Origin: Neospora caninum Liverpool
Taxonomy: Eukaryota > Apicomplexa > Conoidasida > Eucoccidiorida > Sarcocystidae
Length of the DNA stretch: 64,000 nucleotides
Assembly: GCF_000208865.1 (NCBI RefSeq)
Contig: NC_018397.1
Location: forward strand, 1,426,001-1,490,000
Direction: 5' to 3'
Part shown: positions 24,748-35,698 of the stretch, one piece after another
How the letters are laid out: each line of letters starts with the position of its first letter
Numbering within the stretch: position 1 is the first letter of the stretch
Program-made: the position numbers and the translations under genes
The notes under the pieces: generated by a model
Seen by the model: only the letters and a program-made list of their open reading frames with translations
Databases searched by the model: none
Told to the model about the DNA's origin: nothing

Positions 24748-27700
24748 CTATACGCCACCATTTTGGGGGCCCACCAACGAAACACACTGTACGAAGGAAT
24801 TTAACTGGAAACGTTCTTCTGTATAGAGATGGCAGGTTCCGGCACCATACAACCGCGCGACATGCTCCGACGCAACAAAAGTGCAAAAACGGACAACAAT
24901 GGCATCACAGCTCCGCACTGAACCAGTCGCCGGACGCAGAGGCACGCGACCCGCCTAAAGTCGGTCCTGTAAACTCCCCCCGCATTGCACCGGGTGAAGT
25001 CGTCTTCCGAGCCGCTAGCAGTTTCCCACGGACAGACAGGTGCCCGTCCTTTTTCTCCTTCCCGCTTCCTTTTTAGCAGCCTGCGCAGTCGACTTGCACT
25101 CACCTCACGCAGTTGAACGGAGAGAAACCGATCATGCTGGAGCCCCCGACGTGTGAGGGAACAAACTACCGGCAAGCCTTGAGGAAGGATTTCACACGGG
25201 AATCCCCAACAGCGACACGCGGCCGATCCCAGCGAACCTGCAAAGCAGAACCCGCAAAAAGAAGATCCGCACCGTCGGTCTCTCAAAAAAGCGCAAGACA
25301 CTGTGGACATCTCACGATCCAGAGAAAACAAGACGCACGATGCAGGTGTGTTCCCGCGGAAAAGGAGTGCTCGTTCACGCGAGAAACCCGGTCCCTGTCC
25401 AGAACAAGTACATGCGCACGGCTGCTCACATATGAATTCCTCGAGGGACTGGTGTGTGTATGTCTCATCTTTGGACGAGGCACCGGCGGCCTTCCGCGTC
25501 CACACGCTCGACGGCCGAGATAATCTCCATTCACAGTTCCCCCCGCCGATTTTCAAATCTGTCAACTTCAGCGTACCTTGGCGGACCGCTCGATATCTCG
25601 ACTTGCGAACAGCGACATCCATACCGGAGAACTCGGTCTTCACGTGCTTCAAGTGGGGAGAGAAGTCCTCTGTAGCATTCACGCGACTCCACAGCACCCG
25701 AACTACCGAGTGTTTTTGCCGACTTCAGTGCCTGCGTTTCTTTCTTGCACCATTTTTCCTACGCGTTCTTCCCCTGACTCTCTCTCCTCGACCCTGGTGG
25801 TGGCATTCCCCGATCCGCCGTCTCTCTCGTGAGTTCTTTTCGAAACTCTGCCCCTCGCACCTCTCGATTTCCCAACTGTGTTCCTTTCTCTGCTGCGTGC
25901 GCGCGCGCCGCCCTTCCCTCCCACAGTCTTGGGTCTCCTTCAGTCGCCTCCACCTTCCTGACGCCGCCGTCCCTGCGTGGCCAAAAGGCTCCTTTGCGGA
26001 ACTCGCCGCGTCTCCCTGCTCACCTGGTGCCTTCGGACGCTCAGTGGCAAGGATTCGAAATTGATCCGCAGGCAACCACTCGGGCGAGCAGCGTTCCAAA
26101 GGACAGATCTCTCGGTTGAAGACGCCTCTAGTCGACACAGACTCCTGTCGATGCTCCGTTCGCGCAGGCAGCCAGTGGACGTTGTCCAGCGCCACGCGGC
26201 CGCCTCCGCTGTAGACAGTGACAGCGACTTCCACGAAGTCGCCCACGCAGACGCGCGCAACCGACCCCATCGCAGCTACACCGGTCTCGTCGCCGTGGAA
26301 CCGACACATGTCACGGTGCATCCAGAGAGTCCGGCTACTGTGCGCGGCGCTCGCCGCCAACGAGTACGACACCGTGAAGCTGCGGGAAGGCGTGTGCGTC
26401 GGGCACGGCTGAAGAGAAAGAGGACCGCACACGCGTCGACACGTGGGAAGGCGGCGCTCCACGGACACAGGGCGAGAACCCACCAAAGGCGACAGAACCT
26501 GTGGACCTTTCTGATGCATCGACTCCACGCGGCAGTCGTTCTCTCACGTGCATATCGAAAAAAAGTGGAAGCAGAGACGTGCAGAACGTGCAAACACGCG
26601 AGAGGAGGGAGAGAGAGAGGCAATGTTTGCGCTTCACGCACCTGTCCACACGGAGAGAGAATGACGCCTTCGTCGAACTGGCTAGACGAACGTGTCCTCT
26701 CTCCAGTCTGTCGTCCGCGCGCTCGAGTCTTCCCACTGGCGGAGGCCTTGTCGTCCACCGAACGCGAAGTGGAGCTTGCGTCGTCGGGTATGTAGGAATA
26801 TGTATACGAGATGTCAAGGATGTTTCCCTCGCATGCAGGGAGAACCTGCGCGACACACACGAGAGATGGACACGTGCAGACAGGGTTTTTTCCGAGCGCC
26901 GTTTTTGCGCGTAAAACCCTCGCTTCCGGTCTGCGCGCTTTGCCTCTGGCGCCCCTGCAACGAGAGGACGCCCGCGTACGCGGGGCATACGCCTGTGGCT
27001 GTGCACCACGCAGGCCACGCAGAGAAGGCGAAAAAAGCCGGCACAGCTCCCCGAGCTGACAAAATGGAAGAGGAACAGAGTGCTCGACAAAGAGAGCAAA
27101 CGAAAACGTCCGGTACGTCTGGGAAACGTCCATAAACGGAAGAGACCTATTCGTGAACCGTTCTCCTATGTGCGTCCCACGTGGGCCAGCTGCAGCAGGC
27201 TGCAACGCAACGCTGAGACGCACCTTGGCAAAGATGACCCAGTCCACGCGGACTCCTCCATCGCCTGCCGTCTGGAGAGGCTGAAGCTTGACAGCGCTTC
27301 CCCAGACTTTCAAGTATTTTGAGTACATTTGCTGGAAGCCCTTTGTGACAGGCGCACACTTGTGTTCCATAGCCCTGAAGAAAACAAAGTGATGCGCGCG
27401 GGCGAAGAAATGACGACGGGAAGAACGTGAGGGAGCACACGTGCGGGGAAACGGTTCCTGTCAAGTAGCGCGGCGGACGCGAGGAGACAAGTAGCTGAAG
27501 TCCGACCACCCAAGCAAGTGCAGTTCACACCGGCAAGAACCTGGAATTCATGTCCGTCCACGGATGCGCTTTGTGCGGGTGTATATGCGCCTGCAGCGAC
27601 CCTTCACGTACCGGTTGACCTTCATGAACCAGTGAGGACACACAGCCATGCAAGTTGCGAGGCTTTTGCCGAAGAGAAATGGAACAAGCAGTGACAAGGC

Positions 27701-28936
27701 GGGTTCGTCGAGAAACGGAAAGTGGTTTTTCTTGTTTCCGTAGATGCAGGCATCCGCGTCTGCGGACGCCTTGTTGCCGCTGCCCCTGGCAGACGTTCCT
27801 GCGGACGGGGGGCGTTCTTCGGTCTTTCCTGATTTCGCTATCGCCTTTTTTGGGAGCTTAGTGAGACCGAACGAGTAGGAGGGGGAGTGCGGCGAAAACC
27901 CTTCGAAGTCGCCCGCGAACTCGGCCAAGTCTCCATCGGCCCAGCCTTTTTCTTTCCCTTCCTGCGTGCACCCTCCACTGGCATGTGAAGGAAGGGCAAT
28001 GTCTGCTGCGCTGAGCTGTGTAACCTGCTCTTTTTGTCGGCTTTGCTTCGAAGGCGGGGAACTCTTCCGCGCTGCATGTGGCTGTCCAGTGTGCAGACAC
28101 GCGCCACTGGTCCCGGACGACGCCACGCTCCCGTTGCTCCTTTGGCGAGGGTCGCGTTTGGATTTGTCGGATGTGTTCACAGGATCCTTTCCCTTTCCCT
28201 CGGCCCTCTCCTTCCTGGCGTCCGAGCTTCGGCCCCCGGTCGCCCCGGTCACGCTGCCTGCAGAGGCAGTGGGGGAACCGGGCGAAGAACCGAGACTTCC
28301 GTCGACTTCCGTTTTCTCGTCGTCCTCTAAGTCTCTTTGGGAAGGTCCGTCAGACAGCGTTTCACAGGGGAAAAGTCGCGGGGATGGCGCCTTGACACCT
28401 GAATCCTTTGTCTGAAGCTTGAAGTGCGCGGGGCTGGCTACTGCACAGTCATCCTCCTCCGCGAAGTCGTTGACAGCTGCGTCTTCCCAGTCGGATCCCG
28501 TTGCCGTCGACTCCAGATTTGGAGGCTCTCCTTTAGCGGTCCGGCGCTTGCCGTCACTCGGATGAGAAGAGTTTCCGTCCTCGTCCGACTGCGCAGCATC
28601 CCGCCGGCGGTGGGCGCGTTCCTTTCCGCGTTTCTTCGCATCTGCACTGGCACTCGAATGGTCTACGGAGGAATTCAAACCCGACTGCTGCACAGACCGA
28701 GAGGGCTTTTCGCCCTTGGATGACAGTTTGCGGGGTCGGTTTGCAGCATCTCGCTTGCCGAGCTCCTGGCAGGCTTCCTCGGTGTTTGTCCTGACACGAG
28801 AACGGCCATTGCTTTCAGGCTGTGAATGGAAGGAGAGGCTACGGTTCGGGAACTGTCCCAAGCGGTTCTCGACACTCTTCAGAACAGCCAAATAGTTGTC
28901 ATGCAAATCCGAGGCAGTGGATTCTGCGTTGCCCAT
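24748..28936 (-). CDS. F-box protein with N-myristoylation-type start (seven exons, about 782 aa)
   Basis: Exons: 28936-27612, 27374-27224, 26845-26642, 26408-26024, 25669-25577, 25237-25104 and, less surely, 24804-24748. Donors include CG|GTACGT, AAG|GTGCGT, CAG|GTGCGT, CAG|GTGAGC, AAG|GTACGC and GAG|GTGAGT, and all phases agree. The protein begins MGNAES, a Gly-2 myristoylation-type N-terminus. About 400 Lys/Ser/Glu-rich disordered residues follow, then an F-box at about 404-442 (PFLDEPALSLLVPFLFGKSL, then CMAVCPHWFMKVNR). The next roughly 200 residues look like a folded beta-rich domain (GSAVKLQPLQ, VDWVIFAKVLPACEGNILDI, WMHRDMCRFHGDETG, VCVGDFVEVAVTVYSGG, VALDNVHWLP). Likely role: membrane-anchored SCF adaptor. 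Toxoplasma has an inner-membrane-complex F-box protein (FBXO1); whether this is its orthologue cannot be told here. The last exon uses a weak acceptor (cgtttccag) and ends in TAG at 24748. Confidence 0.87.
27612..27730 (-). other. F-box motif ending at an exon junction
   Basis: It codes for FPFLDEPALSLLVPFLFGKS then LATCMAVCPHWFMKVNR. The helix-loop-helix spacing, the Cys/Ser-x-x-W ending and the position at the end of exon 1 support an F-box-like fold. Confidence 0.65.
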
Positions 28937-31900
28937 TGTGGGGACGGTAGGAGGGAGAGGCAGGCAAAAAAGAGGACAAAAGCGAGAAGGCGCAACTGCA
29001 CACGGAAAAGGAAACAGTTTCTGACTCCAGTCAATTTAAAATGTGTTGGAGAAAGCCGTTACGGAAAGGCGAGACGCCCCTAAGAGCGAAGGCAGTCCAT
29101 CAAACCGGTCGGGCTCGCGCCGAGACAAACCAAGGGCAAAGTCTGCCCCCGGGAACAGAGGTAACCGGATTTCCGTCAAAGAGCAGAAAGACTACAAAAG
29201 TTGGCATTGACGTGCATCGAAAAACAAGGGGCTCCGCCAGGAGAAAGGAAAAGACGTGCAGAGCAGGTTGCATGGAAGATCGAGCGTAAATCTGACGAGC
29301 GGCTGACGGTTCTGGAGGTGAGAAAAGACTGTCCGCGAAGCAGCGAAAGTGACCGGAACCGCCGTGTGGTTGGCAGGAGTCTCGCCACACGTTTATGCAC
29401 AATGAAGACGCTTTGCAAACAACCGTGAAAAAAACAGTACACTCTGAGTATCTGGCCTCTGAGCCGTTCTTGGTTCAGACGCTAAGGAGTGGGGCAAACG
29501 TACAGATTCGGCGCCCGCTGTATTGGGAACCAGCAACACCGGCGCGGAGAAAGTCAGGACGCGTACAGTTTACGCAGTCAACACGCGAGTTGCGAGAGCG
29601 GACGATACCTTAAAAAGCTCCGCGAACCATGTGCGGAAAGAGAAGACATTCCCTGAGGGTTTCCCGAGAAGGACAGATGAGCATCGCGTGTTTTTCACAC
29701 GGGAACGGAAAAATTCGCCTCCCGAGAAAGCCTGGCCCGTGGCCGGCGAGTTGCAACGCGAAGGGTGTCTACGCGAAGACTCAAGACACCGCGCGAGCTT
29801 TGAAGCCGGTTCACGAACCATGACGCGCCTCCCAGTCGCGTTTTTTTTTCTCCAGTGGCTGTCGTGGAACTACGGGGGCGCAGAGGCAACCACTATCTCG
29901 ATTTTTTACTTGCAGGAATGTCCTCGCTGGGGAGTTGTACGAGGAAAACTCGGAAAGGTCAGACTACATAGGGGGCTACCCGGTGGACAGCTCTACACAG
30001 GGGGGGCGGCGCGTCAAAAACGGTGGCGTTCACGAAGCTTAAAGGTGTTCGCAAATTGCCTTTTCTGTTGAGGACCACGGGGAAAAGCAGTTTCGCAAAA
30101 AGTTCGTGGGAGATACGTCAAAGGCTTCCCCCATATGTAGCTCAGCGCGGTATTTCCTGTCGGCGCGAATCTACGCCTATCTTCAAGGACGATGCGTGTC
30201 GCAGGGTGCCCGCCTCCTCATTTTGGCCACTATAGCTCAGCAGGCTGCCACGCCAGCTGTGTGTTGCTGAATGGCGTCGTGCTGGTAGTGAAACCTAGCA
30301 AGTAAAACAACCCAGCATGTAGCTAATATAGTTTCTTTCTCGGGCTCTGATGCTGTTTCGAGGACGGTCTCCACTCCTAGGAAACCAGCACCGGAAGCGG
30401 GTTTTCCGATCTGAGGATTCCGCTCGCGAACTTTGAATCGAATATAGACAGAATCTTAGCCTCACCTTCCTTTTCGCGAGGCCTAAGAGGCCGAAGGAAA
30501 CGGCCAGCGGCATGAAGCGCATTCGAACCGCCCTTACCGCTTCCCGTGGAACCTCCCCTTCTCTCCCGGAGAGCTGGACGGGTTCGCTTTAACCCGAGGA
30601 TACATAGAGGAGGAAGCCCAGAATGTCAGCAGGTGAAACTGCAGAGCTGCAATGCGCCGGATGTTAGCAATGTATGAAGGTGTGTTTGAGGAAAACGAGA
30701 ACCCGATTAGTACGGAGAAAAGTACGCTTCATCTCGCGGTAGTGCCGATTATGCTTGAAAGCACACCGGCGCCCCTGGGCCACTCATACGACGTACAGAG
30801 AAAACGTGGAGAAGCCTCAGCACAAACGAACGCAGCATCTCTTGGTATAGCAGTGTTAGGTCACTACGTGTTTTCTGCTCTCAAGCACCCTGCTGTTGTG
30901 GCACTGCACTGGCTGAATGTGACGGCCAGTCTCTAATCTGGAAAGGCGGTAACTAGTCAAGTGCTAGGATGATCAGTTTTCTATTCGTCTTAAGCTAAAT
31001 AGGTTACTCCCGAGGATCTCCTCCGGCAATGCTGCATCAGAGATGACACGGCGAAGCACGCTGAGGGAAAATTCTAGCCACGAAGTGCCGCCAAGTGACG
31101 CAGCCACATCCCGGAAACTCTCAGACTGCCTCTCTACTCGTTTTATATTACGGAACCTAAAGAGCCTCGGTTTTTGTCACAGGCAACGGTCACGGTATAC
31201 CCATAGATATGGGGGGGGCGACGACGGCACGCTCCGTCAAAAAACGCAGACGTTGGTTCACAAACGGCGACCTCGTAATCCGATTGGAATTCCGCTTCAG
31301 CTAACCCGAGGTGACTTTTCCTAGACAGCAGGCATGTGCTGTGTCTGAGGTGATCCAATGAGTTGTGGTGTATCGTGCCGACCGGTTTGCCCTCGTATCA
31401 CGCATGGCGAGACCGGCTACGATAAAAAGGCTCTAGGATCCCTTCACCAGGCCGAGGGCCGGTTTTGAAGAGTGGAAACGAAATGGCTGTCGTGATACAA
31501 CGAAGAAAAGAGTTGGGGAGGATCTCGATTCAGTTTCTTTTCCCGACACATTTTGTTTGTTGTTTCGAAGAACCTTGATTTGTATTTCACTTCTCCACCA
31601 AGCAGTCGCCAGGAGACAGACACAGGTTTCGTTATCACCCCCCATCCCACTCAGGTCCGTTGTTAACAAGGCAAAGCAGTTATTCAAGAGAACACCAACC
31701 TAACAAAGAAAAAGCAGAGAACGACAGAAAAGCAAGTCGGTGTACGCGCGGTATCTATGGAGGGGCATAGCGCTGTTCGCGTGGAGGAGGAAGCCCGGGA
31801 TGCTGATGATAAATGCGAAAGAGACTTGATGCTGCCCGAAGGGTCGCCCCTTTTTCTCCATATCATGCTGTTTTCTAGTGTAGGAGGATATCCACTACTC

Positions 31901-33167
31901 TATGCAACTTGTCGATCAGACAACTCTACGACGCTCTCCCCTTACCTCTTTTCAAGCCGATCCAGGATACTTGATCTCTAAACGGTCCGACAACAATAAC
32001 GTGGCAATATACTACGCTGGGAGAGAAAATGGTGCTTTGCTGTGTTGTCACTGAAGATGCGACGCTGGAGGAGAATTATACCGAGGCCAGCGTTTAACGA
32101 GGAACAATTCTGCGCAGATAATTCCTTTGCTTGCAGAAAAAAGTAGAGCGTTTTGAAGAGTTGCTCTCATACCACCGTCATTTTCCAGAAAAAACAATTT
32201 CGACTGGAAAAACAACGTCGATCGGAGGGTGGAGTTCTCCGTAGAACTTCCTCGCACAAAAAACGATAAAGTTACTTGTCCTGGTTTCACGTTTCTCCGG
32301 AGAGCACAGAAAGAATCAGTGGCAGGGGTCGTGGAAAACCGTGCAAGTGACAAAAGGAGAAAAAGTCGGTAGACTTGTGCTTCTGTTCGACACTCTTTAA
32401 CGTGCTGTGGCATCCGCCTCTGGAATAGACTGCATCCCGATTCTCCCCGGCATCAGCAGCGCTCTTACTTTCGGGCAGGATATCTCCGTTTTGCATCATG
32501 ATTCATCAATACTCACACAAGATGTTGTCTGTGATAGCGCTAACGGAAGTTCGGCCTTCCGTCAGTGGTCGACAGATAAAGAAATCCTGCCCCTCTCTGC
32601 TTCAGTTGAACGCCACGCGCACTAGTGATCTGTTATATCTAACGGTTGGATGCTTCTAATATCAGGAAAATCGGAAGCATGGTTGTACCTTGTCTCCTCT
32701 CCAGTGTGTACAAAGAGCAGCCACAGTGAACCGTAGAGGTGGCAACAGTGGAGATGAGTTCCAAACAGGCTCTAGTCAATTCTCTTTCCCGTAGTTCCTA
32801 GAGCACACTGTCCCTCAGGTTGTTGATTGCGTCAGTCAGAATAAAGGCTGTTTCGACTCATCCTCCCCGTCGAGTTATTGAACTAAACTGGAGGATGCTT
32901 TGTCTCACGTCGAAAATACTATTTGCCAAACGTAGTCGGACTGCCGCATCCCCTCCAGGTTTCGCGAATCAAATCAAAACAACCTGTAACTCTCTTGAAA
33001 CACACGGCGGGACAAAGCTTAGCCACGTGTCTCACTGCCCAGACACCTCCAAAACGTGCGAATGCAGGCAACACCGGCTGCTTTGGAACGGTTCAGCATC
33101 TACCTATTTGCCTCAACAAGACGTTTTCCACGTTCTTCTTGGCACGACTGACAGGTGAACACGAGAT

Positions 33168-33229
33168 GCCAGTACTATGACAGCTCCTGTCCTGTACCGC
33201 CAGTATTCTGACAACTCCTATCCTCTACC
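33168..33229. repeat. 31-bp tandem duplication, two diverged copies
   Basis: Copy 1 is 33168-33198 and copy 2 is 33199-33229, directly abutting. Both start gccagta and end ctacc or gtacc. They differ at 5 of 31 positions. Confidence 0.88.
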
Positions 33230-33608
33230 ATGCCTGAGCATGACGCCCAATCATTGCTGGATGCGTGGAATCGAGGCGCGTTGGGAGCTAGTGGCGTGCT
33301 GGGCAGCATCTTGTGGTCTGTGTGCCTTGGAATGGGCATCTTCCAGATCGGTGCAGCGAAGTATGTATCAGAACAGTTCGTTTGCCTTTTGCCCACATGA
33401 GACGGCACTGTCCGCTGAACCCGTCGACCTTCACGTGTTGTGCGAGCTGGGCTGTGCGCAGTTCAAAGCCTGAGTTGTCATTGCTAGGTGACGGTTTGTG
33501 CGCCGATGGAGTGTTGCCAGAATCCACGACGCCCTCTGCAAACTCGAATGGCTTTTCCCTCCGGACTGTCGTCGTCCAGGCTATAAAAACGGGTCCATTG
33601 CCCTTACC

Positions 33609-35187
33609 TGCATGCGTAGTCTCGCATGCGGGCTGCATGCGTGTCTTTGGTTTATTGATAGTTAAAACCAAACAGAAAGCACCTTGTTCGCTGTTTCTAA
33701 AGCTCTTTGCGGACCGCCGTGCGTGATCGAGGCAGGCCGTCCCGGGCGGGGTGCGGGACGAAAACGCACTGCTCCAGCGACGCCTGTGGTTGCGCTCGAG
33801 GCGTCTTGCGTTTCTCGGAAAGTTTGCGTTTCCGGTGTATCTACACGCCTATGACGCACACCTCTCCACGTTTGCTGCCAAAGGCCACACCAGCAGAGAG
33901 AGTCCGGCTCAGAGTTGGGCACAAACCGAAAGCTGGACCTTCAGCACTTATGTCGGGGACCAGTTGACTGTGTGATGGGGGGACCAGGAATGTGCGCGCG
34001 CGGAGTCGCCGACGCTCTCTTGCTTTCTTGGTCTCCGGACGGAAGACCGCGCGCGCGCGGCACAGGACGGGTCAGCATGTGCCACCGGTGATTAGGGCAC
34101 GCCTGCAATCCCGTGCGCATGCCCGCCAGTTTTGAAGTCTTCTGCGCTGGAGTTATTGATCTTTTTCAAAGTTTTCAACACGTACTTTTGGATTCCTCCG
34201 TTCTCAAAACGCGTGGATGATGGCCAGCTGCGGCCACCAACGGTTGTGAAGAGTGCTGGGCGGAAACCGGATCAGGAAGGCAGTGCCAGGCGCACTGCAT
34301 GAGTACAGAACAAAATATCCCCGCATGCTTTTTCATGCACTCCGGATTTTAAGAAAAACATTTCTTTTGGCATGCAACGGAAATTGGGGAGGTTCGCCAA
34401 GGGAAGTCGCGGTTTCCGGAATTGACCAACAGCGTCTTTCTTCGGTAAGACGTTTGCAGCGACGGCTGTTTTTCGGGGTGACGGAACGGCCGTTTGCCTG
34501 CTCCCCGATAGATTTGGTCCGTTTCGGGGTTTTGGCCATGCGGCCACGGCATCTTTCGGCGTTGTAGCAGAGGAAGGGAGGCCTCTTCTCAGGTCTCAGT
34601 GGCGTTTTATTGCGTGCATTCCAATCCTCTCCGTGACATTCTCCCTTCAGCAGGGGGAAACCGTGAAGTGGATGGGCCGGTGCGTTGCGGCACCATTCCG
34701 GTGAGATGTGCGTGTACACGGGGTGCATGTCCAACATTTATTGTGTCGGGTGCTCATTTCCTCGCCAACTGGCACTCTCCTCTCCATCGTGTGCCTGTTG
34801 CCTCTCCGTCTCTGATTTTCTTGCCTTTGTGCTGCACACCGAAGACTGGCACGAGACAACGCGCGCCAGTGCTTCGCTTGTGGGAGCATGCGTGCGCAGG
34901 GGTCACCGTTTCCTGGTCACTTTCTGAGCTTTTTACTCGTTCTACGTATCGCGATCAACCGCACTCCTCCTTTCGGTTCACTTACGCTTGCCTATGCGGC
35001 TAAAGAGGCCCAGTGCTCGTTGCGCGGAGTCACAGCGGTAGCTCCCGACAGGAAGGCGCGGATGTTGGCGCTTCCAGGCTGACTGCTGGACGTGAAAGTC
35101 CCGACTTTGCAACATCACCAACTTGAGCGTGTGGTGCGTAGACTCTGTCGACATCCTCAGCGCATGCGTCTGCAAACTGGCGCATGC
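33609..35187. promoter_or_regulatory. Cluster of nine GCATGC motifs upstream of the second ApiAP2 gene
   Basis: GCATGC starts at 33610, 33624, 33635, 34117, 34323, 34370, 34886, 35162 and 35182; several are TGCATGC. The palindrome (T)GCATGC(A) is a known ApiAP2 recognition sequence in apicomplexans and a known Toxoplasma promoter motif. The first three lie within 31 bp. About 0.4 copies would be expected in 1.6 kb of random equal-base sequence. Confidence 0.6.
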
Positions 35188-35527
35188 TCCCGCTGCTTTC
35201 TGCTGTACTGGCTCTGCGTGGAGCGCCTGCGGCCATTCGGTGGGACGCGCTGTTGCGTGAAGCTTTCGGTATTTTTGCATGTGCAAGTTCCTCTGCGTGT
35301 CTGTGACGTCGCCTGGCCCGTCTGGACTGCCAAGGCCTCCTCGCTTTCCTGTCCGCACTCACGGATTGGGACTGAGGGAGGCACGTAAAGGCCAGGTCGC
35401 CTCGCAATGTTAAGCGTCCTCGCCCGCCCGGTGAACGCGCAGCCAAGAGCTTCTGTGGCTGACGGCGCTGCAGCTGCGGCGCCGGCTTAAACCTCGACGT
35501 CACCGGACACGCAGAAGGCGGCAGTCG

Positions 35528-35698
35528 ATGGTTTTTCCAGTTCCTGCACTTCTCTATCGTCTGGAGGCCCTGGCTCAGACGTGCGCAGAGAGAGCACGGT
35601 TCCTCCGTCGACAAGTGAACCTCCGTCCTCTTCTCTCTCCCCCGCCTCGCAAATGTGTGCCGCCGCCGCCACCCACGCCGACGACACGACAGGTGTGA
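35528..35698 (+). other. Upstream ORF overlapping the ApiAP2 start codon
   Basis: The ATG at 35528 (MVFPVPALLYRL...) opens a 56-codon frame that ends with TGA at 35696-35698. It is out of frame with, and overlaps by 46 bases, the main ATG at 35653. Whether the mRNA includes 35528 is unknown. Confidence 0.4.

Larger units (their letters stand above)
28937..35652. other. 6.7 kb divergent intergenic region
   Basis: It separates the minus-strand F-box gene from the plus-strand ApiAP2 gene and must carry both promoters and leaders. The minus-strand leader just upstream of 28936 is pyrimidine-rich. The 30-33 kb part is relatively AT-rich. No open frame here shows coding-like codon use or a domain. 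It contains a 31-bp tandem repeat, a GCATGC cluster and an overlapping upstream ORF, listed separately. Confidence 0.55.

Noticed and set aside
30505..30600. GGTTCGAAT box resembling a tRNA T-loop on the minus strand
   Set aside because: The flanking T-stem does not pair and no acceptor stem can be drawn.
29100..35500. Possible nuclear mitochondrial fragments or a transposon in the long intergenic region
   Set aside because: I saw no cytochrome b/cox-like segments, reverse-transcriptase or transposase frames, or terminal repeats.
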